DNA of 64,000 nucleotides from Bradyrhizobium sp. sBnM-33 (GTDB lineage Bacteria; Pseudomonadota; Alphaproteobacteria; Rhizobiales; Xanthobacteraceae), in contig NZ_CP136624.1 of NCBI RefSeq assembly GCF_032917945.1, forward strand, positions 4,092,001 through 4,156,000, in the 5' to 3' direction. Positions 8,795 through 17,011 of this stretch are shown one piece after another. Below the pieces are notes generated by a model. The model was not told the DNA's origin, made no database searches, and saw only the letters and a program-made list of their open reading frames with translations. The position numbers and the translations under genes were made by a program. The first letter of the stretch is position 1, and the number at the start of each line of letters is the position of its first letter.

Positions 8795-10414
8795 CTAGTT
8801 CAGCACAGTTTGAAGCGCGCCGGCCAATTCGCGCGCGGGATCGGACGGAATGTAGGGCATACGCCAAGCGACATGGCCGTCCGGACGCACCAGGACCGCG
8901 CCACGCAGTCCCATCTGAATGCCGTCGGCGGGATGGGCATTGGGCAATTGCTGCAGGTTGAGGGGGAGTCGGAGTTTTTCAGACACGCTACGGCCGGCTT
9001 CGAGCCAAGCATTGCCCATGGGGCCGGCAACGACCGTAAAATCCTTGTCGAACCAATCGAGAGTCGAGCGCTTACGGGCGTTGTCGAGCCACAGATGCGG
9101 GAACCGGCCGCCCGGGCGGTCGGAAGGCGTGTAGACGCGCGTCAGGTGACCCCCTCGCGGCGAGCCGTCGGGCATCACGGCACCTTGCTCGTAGCTGAAA
9201 CCAAGGGCCTGGCCGATGCTGTGCAAGTGGTTGTCGAGGTCGTTGACCCAGAAGCGGATATGATCCTCATTGCCCGATCGCACCGCGTCATCGATGCGGC
9301 GGAATCGGATCATGTTGCCAAAGCTGAAATCCGCATTCGACTGCGCCACCGGCCGGCGCTCGACATCGTAACTGTCGAGCAATTTTTCCGAGGCCAGCTC
9401 GCGGAGCACGTAGACGAGCTTCCAGGCGAGGTTGTGTGCGTCCTGAACGCCCGAGTTCAAACCGAATCCGCCGGTCGGCGGAAAGCGATGCGCGGCATCG
9501 CCGACAAGAAAAACGCGTCGACGCCGGAAGCCTGCAGCCACCTGCTTGCTCATTCGCCAAATCGAGCGATTGAGCAACGTCACGTCGAGATCGGACAGCC
9601 CGACATGGGCGCGAATTATCTCGATCATCTCGGCGTCCGTCCAGGGCCGCGGACGGTCATCCTTCTGTTCGCCGATCTGGATAATCGAGAGCCAGCGGTC
9701 GCGGCCATTGGTGTTGAGAATGCTGGCCCGTTGCGGGACGTCTGGTCTGTTCGAATAGACTTGATAGCCCGCAGCTTCGCGCGCCAGCGGGAATCGGGAG
9801 AGATCGGCGCGCCAATATTCGTTCAGCAGCACCGCCAGCGTGGCTGGCCCTTGCATTTCGATACCGGCCGCTCGCCGGGTCTGACTGCCGGCGCCGTCAC
9901 AGGCCAGCAGATACTTGGCGTGCCAATGCTCCCTGCGGCCGGATTCAACCGACTGGATTTCGCAGACGACGCCGTCCTCAACCTCTTCGAATCCGATGAA
10001 CTCGGTGGAGAAATGCACCTGAACTAAATTGGAGTGCTGGATGACCCTGTAGATCTCCTCTTCCACCGCGTCCTGTGCCACGAGGCACTTCCATGCAGGC
10101 GTCTGGCCGAGGTTCGGCTCAGGCCGCGATCGGCTGATCTCGCGGCCACCGATGCTTTCGACTTGAACGAAGATGTCGGAATCGTCCTGGAGCCCGCGAT
10201 CGCGGATTGACCGTTCGATCCCCCATTGGCGGAAGATCTCCATTGTCCTGACCCAGCAGCCGCGCGATTTGGGGTGATCCGTCGTCGTCGGGCTCTTCTC
10301 GATGATCACAGCGTCGATCCCAAAGCGATCAAGCAGCAGCCCCATCGCGAGGCCGACCGGACCGCCGCCGACGATAAGCACTGACGTTTTGCGGACGCCT
10401 GAGGCGTTCTCCAT
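8795..10414 (-). CDS. FAD-dependent monooxygenase (PheA/TfdB/MhpA group A hydroxylase)
   Basis: The 539-residue protein begins with the dinucleotide-binding motif LIVGGGPVGLAMG (about residues 14-26). It has the DG motif in LACDGAGSQTRRAAG and the second FAD motif VFLVGDAAHRFPPTGGFGLN, typical of flavoprotein aromatic hydroxylases. The C-terminal thioredoxin-like domain of phenol-hydroxylase relatives fits the remaining length. It would hydroxylate an aromatic ring with NAD(P)H and O2 in the cytoplasm. The start ATG 10414 has GAGGGAAAG upstream. It is the first gene of the leftward operon and faces a divergent LysR gene across a 106-bp promoter region. Confidence 0.92.
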   Translation of the reverse strand: MENASGVRKTSVLIVGGGPVGLAMGLLLDRFGIDAVIIEKSPTTTDHPKSRGCWVRTMEIFRQWGIERSIRDRGLQDDSDIFVQVESIGGREISRSRPEPNLGQTPAWKCLVAQDAVEEEIYRVIQHSNLVQVHFSTEFIGFEEVEDGVVCEIQSVESGRREHWHAKYLLACDGAGSQTRRAAGIEMQGPATLAVLLNEYWRADLSRFPLAREAAGYQVYSNRPDVPQRASILNTNGRDRWLSIIQIGEQKDDRPRPWTDAEMIEIIRAHVGLSDLDVTLLNRSIWRMSKQVAAGFRRRRVFLVGDAAHRFPPTGGFGLNSGVQDAHNLAWKLVYVLRELASEKLLDSYDVERRPVAQSNADFSFGNMIRFRRIDDAVRSGNEDHIRFWVNDLDNHLHSIGQALGFSYEQGAVMPDGSPRGGHLTRVYTPSDRPGGRFPHLWLDNARKRSTLDWFDKDFTVVAGPMGNAWLEAGRSVSEKLRLPLNLQQLPNAHPADGIQMGLRGAVLVRPDGHVAWRMPYIPSDPARELAGALQTVLN

Positions 10415-10494
10415 GTTCTTTCCCTCGTTATTAAGTTTTGCGAGAAAGTGCCCATTTCAGCCTATCTCACAAGAACATGTTTGATATAATCGCG

Positions 10495-10509
10495 ATCTCA
10501 CTTTGAGAT
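10495..10509. promoter_or_regulatory. LysR-type operator candidate (ATCTCA-N3-TGAGAT)
   Basis: A perfect 6-bp inverted repeat, ATCTCA CTT TGAGAT, sits in the divergent promoter region 12 bp before the LysR start at 10521. It satisfies the T-N11-A rule of LTTR boxes. A second ATCTCA half-site occurs 31 bp upstream at about 10464. Location and symmetry suggest the binding site for the product of 10521-11420, controlling itself and the leftward catabolic operon. This is inferred from pattern and position only. Confidence 0.5.
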
Positions 10510-10520
10510 GGAGAGCGAGA

Positions 10521-11420
10521 ATGGATCTGCGTCAGCTTCGTTACTTCATCGCCGTCGCCGAGCGCGGCGGATTCGGCGCGGCGGCCAGTGTTCTCAACGT
10601 CGCCCAGTCAGCACTCAGCCGTCACGTCAAGGAGCTCGAACTCGAACTCGGGGGCACGTTGCTTGAGCGCGGCGCGCGCGGCGTCTCGGTGACTGAGTCC
10701 GGGAAGGTGCTGCTGGCGCGGGGACGTTGGCTATTTGGAGCCATCGAAGACATCAAGTCCGAGGTGCGTACGGAGAACCGCGACCCAAGCGGAACCGTGC
10801 GGCTCGGTGCACCATCGAGTCTTGCAGACATCTTCTACGCACGACTCGCGACATCATTCGTCAGGCGTTTTCCGCGGGTGCGGCTCGAACTGAGTGAAGG
10901 TTTGACCGAGACAATGTGCGATCGTCTACTGCGAGCAGAGCTTGACCTTGCCATCGTCACAGCTCCGCAGCCAAATGACCATCTTCACTATGAGACGCTG
11001 GTTGTGGAACAGGTCTTCTTGATCGGGCCGCCGCGCGATCCATTACTCAAGCGGGGTAGGCTCACGCGCAAGGAGTTCAAGGCTCTGCCTACCGCCGTAG
11101 TTCCACTTAGCCGCAACCCATTTCCGACAGGCGTGCCGTTCTCGCTGCGAGTCGAGAGCAGCACTCCGATGAAGCAGATCGTCGCCTCCGGGCTCGGCTA
11201 CGGCTTATTGCCATTTTCTGGAATTCAGCGGGAATTGGCCGCCGGCGAGCTATCTGCTGCGCTGTTGCCCTGGATGCGCGCTGATCGCGTACTGGCGCTG
11301 CCGCGCATGCGCCCGATCAGTAGAGCCACTCGAGAAACGATTGAAACTTTGAAGGTGGTCTGTAGCGACCTCGTTCACGAAGGAAAGATCCTAACCGCCC
11401 AGCAGAAGAGGTCGCCCTGA
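10521..11420 (+). CDS. LysR-family transcriptional regulator (divergent activator of the catabolic operon)
   Basis: I prefer ATG 10521 (MDLRQLRYFIAVAERGG), with GGAGAGCGAG just before it, over the in-frame ATG at 10503; the protein is then 299 residues. The wHTH contains GGFGAAASVLNVAQSALSRH and the LEL dimer helix follows. The effector domain starts near GTVRLGAPSSLAD. It resembles NAC/CbbR-like regulators of aromatic catabolism. Its divergent position next to the monooxygenase gene is the classic layout for an LTTR controlling that operon. The inducer is probably the substrate or an intermediate. Confidence 0.9.
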   Translation: MDLRQLRYFIAVAERGGFGAAASVLNVAQSALSRHVKELELELGGTLLERGARGVSVTESGKVLLARGRWLFGAIEDIKSEVRTENRDPSGTVRLGAPSSLADIFYARLATSFVRRFPRVRLELSEGLTETMCDRLLRAELDLAIVTAPQPNDHLHYETLVVEQVFLIGPPRDPLLKRGRLTRKEFKALPTAVVPLSRNPFPTGVPFSLRVESSTPMKQIVASGLGYGLLPFSGIQRELAAGELSAALLPWMRADRVLALPRMRPISRATRETIETLKVVCSDLVHEGKILTAQQKRSP

Positions 11421-11526
11421 GGCGAGATCGGCCAAAACCGAACAGGTCAGACCGGATGTCCGCTGATGAAGGGAACGCTGCAGCTTTAAACGCAGCCGCG
11501 CGTCATTACTGCCTGGCTCTTGCCGC

Positions 11527-11949
11527 TTACAGGCCTAGGGCAGTCTCGGTCCATTTCAGTATGGTTAGGCTGTTGAGAAAGTCCAATACCGCCGGTTCGA
11601 TCGATGCCGACCCGCCGCCTTGAATCAGAGCCGTTGCCGCGACCATGTCGCAAGGCTGATTGAACGCGATCGAGATCACGGTTTTGTTCCCGCGTTGAGA
11701 ACCGCTAATGCTATAGATGCGACTGCGGCCGTTAATTGAGCCAACATTGATCGGCCGGCCAAAATCCAGCGGTACCGCCCGGTCGCCGAGCGCTGCACTT
11801 TCCAGAATGCCGGATACGCATGACCGTAGCAGGATCGCGATATTTGCTGGTAGGTCTGCGAGAGCGATCGGAATGTCGTCCATTCTCGTTGGCCATCCTG
11901 TCGGACGAACGGAAATGTTGGCCCGCTGCTGGGCGATGAACTGCGTCAT
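11527..11949 (-). CDS. Hypothetical protein
   Basis: The open frame encodes 140 residues with no recognisable domain. The C-terminal half (KTVISIAFNQPCDMVAATAL and a final LDFLNSLTILKW) has plausible protein-like composition, while the N-terminal part up to MDDIPIALADLP is less convincing; an internal ATG near 11883 may be the real start. No signal peptide or membrane segment is evident. It is isolated, with no co-oriented neighbour nearby, and could be a remnant. I cannot assign a function. Confidence 0.35.
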   Translation of the reverse strand: MTQFIAQQRANISVRPTGWPTRMDDIPIALADLPANIAILLRSCVSGILESAALGDRAVPLDFGRPINVGSINGRSRIYSISGSQRGNKTVISIAFNQPCDMVAATALIQGGGSASIEPAVLDFLNSLTILKWTETALGL

Positions 11950-12630
11950 GCGAACGATTGGATGAGATATCGTATGGGTGCGGCAGTCTACTCGCCCTTT
12001 TCGATCAGTACCGGTATTGCCACGAGGGAGGGCTGGCGGCAGAGGCCCTCAGCCATCGAGCAGGCGGGGCCGCCTGACCATCCAGTGTCGTGAGCCGGCC
12101 CAACGAAAATGAGCGAAACCATGCAAGGGCCACAGCTATGACGATCGCGGAAATACCAGGGTGCGCATAGTCGTCACTCAAAAAGGTGATGCATCGGAGC
12201 ATTTTGGAATCGAACCTGAGCCGGATTCTGCCTGGAATCAGACGGTTCCATAGCCACTCACGGTCAACACCAGGGCAGCCGTTACGCGCGGGTATTCCTG
12301 GACTGCGCGCGCTCGGCGGCTTAGCGCCATCGAACAATTTCGGCCGCAATGATGTATGCGCCAACGATCAACAAAATGGCTTCTATCATAATTTCCTGCC
12401 GAGGCAGTGCGCAGATAAATTACAATATCTCTGTGTAGTTGCGAAGGGGATATGCACTCGGAGCGGATCCTGGTTGCGCGAAAAGTTCAGGTGTCCACGT
12501 TCTGTTCCCTGTCGTGAATTGCAGCAGAGAACGAGAGCTGCCCTCAACTGGCTATCAGCGCCCAGAGCACAAATGGCCTAACGACTTCACTGGTCACATA
12601 CCTGCGAGAACCCGCGGGGATAGTCGTGGG
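11950..12630. other. 680-bp intergenic region, nothing recognised
   Basis: Downstream of glcG and upstream of the uncertain frame at 11527-11949. Open frames on both strands are low-complexity shadows without domains, and no terminator with a clear T-run, repeat or RNA was recognised. Confidence 0.5.
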
Positions 12631-13059
12631 TTACCCGGCATTCGCTTTGAGTCCGGCGGCTTCGATGCCGGCGATCGCGCAAATCTCATCGTTATCGGAC
12701 GTGTCGCCGCTGACCCCAACGGCACCGAGTAACGTCGTGCCGTCCATGATCAGCACGCCGCCGGGCACCGGCACCAGGCATCCCTGCGCCAGCGCATTCA
12801 CCGCGCCGACAAAGTAGGCTTGCTCCTGCGCCCGCTGGAACAACGCGCGCGATCCCATGCCCATTGCAAGCGCGCCATAGGCCTTGCCGTGCGCGATCTC
12901 GGCCCGCATCAGGCTGGTGCCGTCCTGCGCGGCCGTGACCTTTACGCAGCCGCGGGCATCCAGAATGGTGATGACCAGCGGCTTCAGTTTCTTCTCGACG
13001 CCTTTGCCAAGCGCGGCATCGAGAATCTTGCGGGCGACGTCGAGGGTGAGTTCGGCCAT
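12631..13059 (-). CDS. glcG: GlcG/HbpS-type protein
   Basis: The 142-residue protein belongs to the GlcG/HbpS/Cob-adenosyltransferase-like fold family: LTLDVARKILDAALGKG at the start, VKVTAAQDGTSLMRAEIAHG in the middle, and LVPVPGGVLIMD followed by GAVGVSGDTSDNDE near the end. Homologues bind haem or small metabolites, and glcG lies in glycolate oxidase operons in many bacteria. Here it follows the FAD/FeS dehydrogenase by 28 bp on the same strand, reproducing the GlcDEF-GlcG arrangement. AAAGGA precedes the ATG. A supporting role for the dehydrogenase is inferred; its biochemical function is not established. Confidence 0.85.
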   Translation of the reverse strand: MAELTLDVARKILDAALGKGVEKKLKPLVITILDARGCVKVTAAQDGTSLMRAEIAHGKAYGALAMGMGSRALFQRAQEQAYFVGAVNALAQGCLVPVPGGVLIMDGTTLLGAVGVSGDTSDNDEICAIAGIEAAGLKANAG

Positions 13060-13087
13060 AAATGAATTCCTTTGCGATCAGGCGGGA

Positions 13088-16030
13088 TTAACGGTTGGAT
13101 TGCGCGCTGTCGAGGCTCATCGCAAGCACACGGGCGACATGAAGCGGTGCACGGTTCGTGCCATCCTTGATCTGATGTCGGCATGAGGTGCCGTCGGCAA
13201 CGATCAGCGTGGCGGTGTCGGCGCGGCGCACCGCCGGTAGCAGCGACAGCTCAGCCATCTCCATCGACGCCTGATAGGTATCGGCGCCGTAACCGAAGGC
13301 GCCGGCCATGCCACAGCAGCTCGAATCGATGATTTCGACACTAAGGTCGGGAATAAGGCGAAGTGCCTTCTCGACCGGTTTGAACGCGCCGAATGATTTT
13401 TGATGGCAGTGGCCATGAACCAACGCTTTTGCCGGCATGGCGCCAAGCGGCAGCTTCAGCCGGCCGGCCTCTGCCTCGCGAACCAAAAACTCCTCGAACA
13501 GCAGTGCGTGCGTGCTGACGCTCTTGGCGTCATCATCCGAGCGTAGCGAGAGCAGCTCGTCGCGCAGCGTCAGGAGACAGCTCGGCTCCAGTCCGACGAT
13601 CGGCACGCCACGCGCCGCGAACGGCGCGTAGGTCGTGATCAGTCGGTCCAATTCGCTGCGCGCCTGATCGACCAGACCCGCCGAAAGGAACGTTCGTCCG
13701 CAACATAGCGGACGCGCGCCGGCTGCCGGGCTCGGCAAGTGGACGCGGTATCCGGCTTCGACCAGAACGCGCAGCGCGGCGTCGAGATTTTCCCGCTCGT
13801 AAGCGCGATTAAACGTGTCGGCGAACAGCACGACCTCGCGGCCATCTGCCGGACCGAAGGTTTTGGCATCGGGACGGAAAGTATCGCGGCGGAATGCAGG
13901 CAGGGCGCGCTTCGCGCTGATGCCGACGAATTTCTCGAACAGGGCACGCAACGGCGGACTGCTGTTGCGCCAGTTGGCCAGCGGGGCAAAGCGGGAGGCG
14001 AGATCCGCATAACGCGGCAGATAGCCGACCAGCCGGTCGCGCAGGGATAACCCGTGCCTAGCTGCGCGTGCGGCCAGCACCTCGATCTTCATCTTGGCCA
14101 TGTCGACGCCGGTCGGACACTCATGCCGGCAGGCCTTGCAGGACACGCAGAGTTTCAGCGTCTCCATCATTTCATCTGAAGCCAGCGCGTCAGGACCCAA
14201 CTGTCCCGAGATCGCCAGCCGCAGCGTGTTGGCGCGGCCACGCGTGACATCCTTCTCATTGCGGGTCGCGCGGTAGGACGGGCACATCACACCGCCCTCG
14301 AGCTTCCGGCAGGCGCCGTTGTTGTTGCACATCTCGATCGCGCCCTGAAAGCCGCCGCCGGCGCCGGGATAAGCCGACCAGTCGAGCGCGGTCTTTAGTT
14401 CGGCGACGCGATAGTCCGGCCGATAGCGAAACAGCGAGCGATCATCCATCTTCGGCGGATCGACGATCTTGCCGGGATTGAGCAAATTGTCCGGGTCGAA
14501 GCGCTGCTTGACCTCCCTGAAATCGGCAACAATGCGCGAGCCGAACATCGCTTCGTGAAATTCGGAGCGAACCAGTCCGTCGCCGTGCTCGCCGGAATGC
14601 GAGCCCTTGTACTCGCGCACCATCTCGAACGTCTCTTCGGCGATGGCGCGCATCGCCTTGACGTCCTTCTCAAGCTTCAAATTGAGGACGGGGCGCACGT
14701 GCAGGCAGCCTTCAGACGCATGCGCATACATGGTGCCGCGGGTGCCGTGCTTGGCGAAGATGGCATTGAGCCGCTCGGTGTAGTCGGCGAGGTGCGGCAG
14801 TGGCACGGCGCAATCCTCGACGAAGGAGACCGGCTTGCCCTCCTGCTTCATGGACATCATCACGTTGAGGCCGGCGGCGCGGAAATCGGCGATGCCGGTC
14901 TGCCAGATTGGTTCGATGATCTCGACCACGCCGCCCCATTTGCGCTGCGGCTTGTCCCAGCCAAAACCGAGATCGGTCATCAGTTCGCCAAGCTGCTTCA
15001 GGCGATGCAGGTTCTCGGCTTGATCCTCCTCGGCGAATTCCACGACCAGCACCGCATCGGGATCGCCGCGCACGGCCGTGCTGATGATCGGCTGGAACAT
15101 TGCGATCTCGCGGCCAAGCGCGATCATGGTGCGATCAACCAGTTCCACCGCAATTGGCCGCAGCTTCACCAGATGCTGGGTTGCGTCCATCGCCTCATAG
15201 AAGCTGCCGAAATGGCAGACGCCGAGCACCTTGTTGCGGATCACAGGCCATAGCTTCAGCTCGACCTGTGTGGTGAAGGCCAACGTGCCTTCGGAGCCGA
15301 CCAAGAGGTGCGCCATGTTATTCGGCGCATTGCGCGGCATCAGCGCATCGAGGTTGTAGCCGCCGACACGACGCTGCACCTTTGGAAACCGCTCCGATAT
15401 CTCGGCGGCCTCGCGCTCGCCGAGATCGAGCATGTCCCGATATAGCGCAAGCCCGCTCTGGGGCGAATTCACCCGCGCCAGATCCCGCGGCACCTCGCCG
15501 AAATGCAGGAGCGTGCCGTCGGCCAGTGCCGCATCCATCGACAACGTGTTGTCGCGCATGGTGCCGTAGCGCAGCGAACGGCCGCCGCAGGAGTTGTTGC
15601 CGGCCATGCCGCCGATGGTGGCGCGCGAGGCGGTGGAGACGTCGACCGGAAACCAGAGCCCGTGCTTTTTGAGCTGGCGGTTGAGGTCGTCGAGCACGAT
15701 GCCCGGCTCGACCACGCAGGTCCGGTTCTCGACATCTAGCGAGAGGATGCGGTTCAGGTGCTTCGAAAAGTCGACGACGATTCCCTCGTTGACCGTCTGG
15801 CCGCATTGCGAAGTGCCGCCGCCGCGCGGGGTGACGATCCGGCCCTCGTCCTGGCAAATGGCGAGCGCCCTGAGGGCCTCGTCCATGCTGCGGGGCACCA
15901 CGACGCCCGCCGGCATGATCTGGTAGAACGAGGCATCGGTGGCATAGCGGCCCCGATTGAAGGCATCGAAAAACACGTCGCCGGTCAGATTTGACCGCAG
16001 GCGTCGCTGGAGCGTCGAGGCGTTTTTCAT
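13088..16030 (-). CDS. FAD-binding and [4Fe-4S] 2-hydroxyacid dehydrogenase (D-lactate/glycolate/YdiJ-like)
   Basis: This 980-residue single chain fuses three parts. An FAD-binding PCMH domain occupies about residues 35-280 (TPRGGGTSQCGQ, IGGMAGNNSCGG), followed by a FAD-oxidase C-terminal substrate domain to about 540. A ferredoxin-like domain contains LCVSCKACRHECP near residue 625, with a first cysteine set in CNNNGACRKL. The C-terminal cysteine-rich CCG domain has PLCCGR near 775 and SSCCGMAG near 905. It is equivalent to fused GlcD plus GlcF, oxidising a D-2-hydroxyacid and passing electrons to the quinone pool or a cytochrome. It heads a leftward operon with glcG. The 18-bp palindrome and the GntR gene lie just upstream. 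Confidence 0.93.
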   Translation of the reverse strand: MKNASTLQRRLRSNLTGDVFFDAFNRGRYATDASFYQIMPAGVVVPRSMDEALRALAICQDEGRIVTPRGGGTSQCGQTVNEGIVVDFSKHLNRILSLDVENRTCVVEPGIVLDDLNRQLKKHGLWFPVDVSTASRATIGGMAGNNSCGGRSLRYGTMRDNTLSMDAALADGTLLHFGEVPRDLARVNSPQSGLALYRDMLDLGEREAAEISERFPKVQRRVGGYNLDALMPRNAPNNMAHLLVGSEGTLAFTTQVELKLWPVIRNKVLGVCHFGSFYEAMDATQHLVKLRPIAVELVDRTMIALGREIAMFQPIISTAVRGDPDAVLVVEFAEEDQAENLHRLKQLGELMTDLGFGWDKPQRKWGGVVEIIEPIWQTGIADFRAAGLNVMMSMKQEGKPVSFVEDCAVPLPHLADYTERLNAIFAKHGTRGTMYAHASEGCLHVRPVLNLKLEKDVKAMRAIAEETFEMVREYKGSHSGEHGDGLVRSEFHEAMFGSRIVADFREVKQRFDPDNLLNPGKIVDPPKMDDRSLFRYRPDYRVAELKTALDWSAYPGAGGGFQGAIEMCNNNGACRKLEGGVMCPSYRATRNEKDVTRGRANTLRLAISGQLGPDALASDEMMETLKLCVSCKACRHECPTGVDMAKMKIEVLAARAARHGLSLRDRLVGYLPRYADLASRFAPLANWRNSSPPLRALFEKFVGISAKRALPAFRRDTFRPDAKTFGPADGREVVLFADTFNRAYERENLDAALRVLVEAGYRVHLPSPAAGARPLCCGRTFLSAGLVDQARSELDRLITTYAPFAARGVPIVGLEPSCLLTLRDELLSLRSDDDAKSVSTHALLFEEFLVREAEAGRLKLPLGAMPAKALVHGHCHQKSFGAFKPVEKALRLIPDLSVEIIDSSCCGMAGAFGYGADTYQASMEMAELSLLPAVRRADTATLIVADGTSCRHQIKDGTNRAPLHVARVLAMSLDSAQSNR

Positions 16031-16104
16031 CCCAAATCCAAAGTGACCCGAGAGGGCTGTTGCAACCCCTCAACGGGATTATGCACTTTCTCTAAGATGA
16101 ATAA

Positions 16105-16122
16105 CATTATGAATTCATAATG
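16105..16122. promoter_or_regulatory. 18-bp perfect palindrome, candidate GntR (FCD) operator
   Basis: CATTATGAATTCATAATG is a perfect inverted repeat 75 bp upstream of the dehydrogenase start and 8 bp after the GntR stop codon. FCD-type GntR proteins bind short symmetric AT-rich operators near the genes they control. The position between the regulator and the dehydrogenase promoter makes it the best operator candidate here. No second full copy was noticed in the 16886-17011 region. Confidence 0.5.
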
Positions 16123-16129
16123 GGCGAGC

Positions 16130-16885
16130 CTAGCTGCCCGCAGCCGTGGCCGCCGTGCCATTCCGTGCCGCGGCCAAGTGTTCAATGGCTACGCTTCGCT
16201 TGTTGCGCAAATGTTGGAACAGGATGTCGCTCAGCTCGCTTCCGGCGCGGCGGCGCAGCGCATCCAGGATCGCTTCATGCTCGCGCATGGCCTCGCCCCA
16301 GCGCTGCCGCTTGCGCGCAAAATTGGCGGAATAGCGGATACGACGGATCCGGCCGGCAAAACTGGCGTAGGCCACGCGCAGAGTCTCGTTGCGTGCGGCG
16401 GCAACGATGCTCTCGTGGATGCGCTGGTTGACCTGAAAATAGCCGTGCATGTCGCTGTTGAGGTAATGGCCGTACATCTCATAGTGCAGCCGCTCGATCG
16501 CGGCTATTTCCTCGTCCGTGATGGCCTCGCAGGCAAGGCGTCCGGCGAGGCTTTCCAGGCCGGCCATTACGTCGAAAAGTTCCTCCAGATCCCGCTCGCT
16601 AAGCTGGCGCACCCGTGCGCCACGGTTGGGCAGGAGTTCGATCAAGCCCTCCGCGGCCAGGACCTTGAGCGCCTCGCGCAGCGGCGTTCGGGAGATTCCA
16701 AGCATCTCGCAGAGCTGCCGCTCCGGAACGCGCGCGCCCTCTGGAATGTTGCCTTCGACGACATAATCGCGAAGCCGCAACAGGATTTCCCCGTGAAGCG
16801 AGACCTCTTGGTGGTCCGCGCCATTGTCGGTGGCTGACTGGGTGATCGGCACCCCGGCTTCGGGAATCGTGGATTTCATTTGCAT
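16130..16885 (-). CDS. GntR-family regulator, FCD (FadR) subfamily
   Basis: The 251-residue protein has an N-terminal wHTH (GARVPERQLCEMLGISRTPL then REALKVLAAEGLIELLPNRG) and an all-helical FCD effector domain. The latter shows the typical metal/ligand histidines in QVNQRIHESIV, EHEAIL and FQHLRNK. Such regulators respond to small carboxylates (lactate, glycolate, uronates). It lies between the leftward dehydrogenase operon and the rightward aminotransferase genes, so it probably represses one or both. Alternative starts MQMK or MKST at the N-terminus differ by two codons. Confidence 0.9.
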   Translation of the reverse strand: MQMKSTIPEAGVPITQSATDNGADHQEVSLHGEILLRLRDYVVEGNIPEGARVPERQLCEMLGISRTPLREALKVLAAEGLIELLPNRGARVRQLSERDLEELFDVMAGLESLAGRLACEAITDEEIAAIERLHYEMYGHYLNSDMHGYFQVNQRIHESIVAAARNETLRVAYASFAGRIRRIRYSANFARKRQRWGEAMREHEAILDALRRRAGSELSDILFQHLRNKRSVAIEHLAAARNGTAATAAGS

Positions 16886-17011
16886 AACGGTAGTTTGCGA
16901 AATCTGCGGCGTCGATGATCCAGATCAAATACCAAAATTAGATTGAAAAGGCAAAAAATGAATGCAAAATAGCTTGCCTGTGATCGAGGCGGGCTGCTTT
17001 GGGAGGTTGTC

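Noticed and set aside
8765..10027. A 420-codon forward frame opposite the monooxygenase
   Set aside because: It is the shadow of a gene with both FAD motifs.
12005..12581. Small frames on both strands in the glcG-hypothetical gap
   Set aside because: They overlap each other, lack domains and show no consistent composition.
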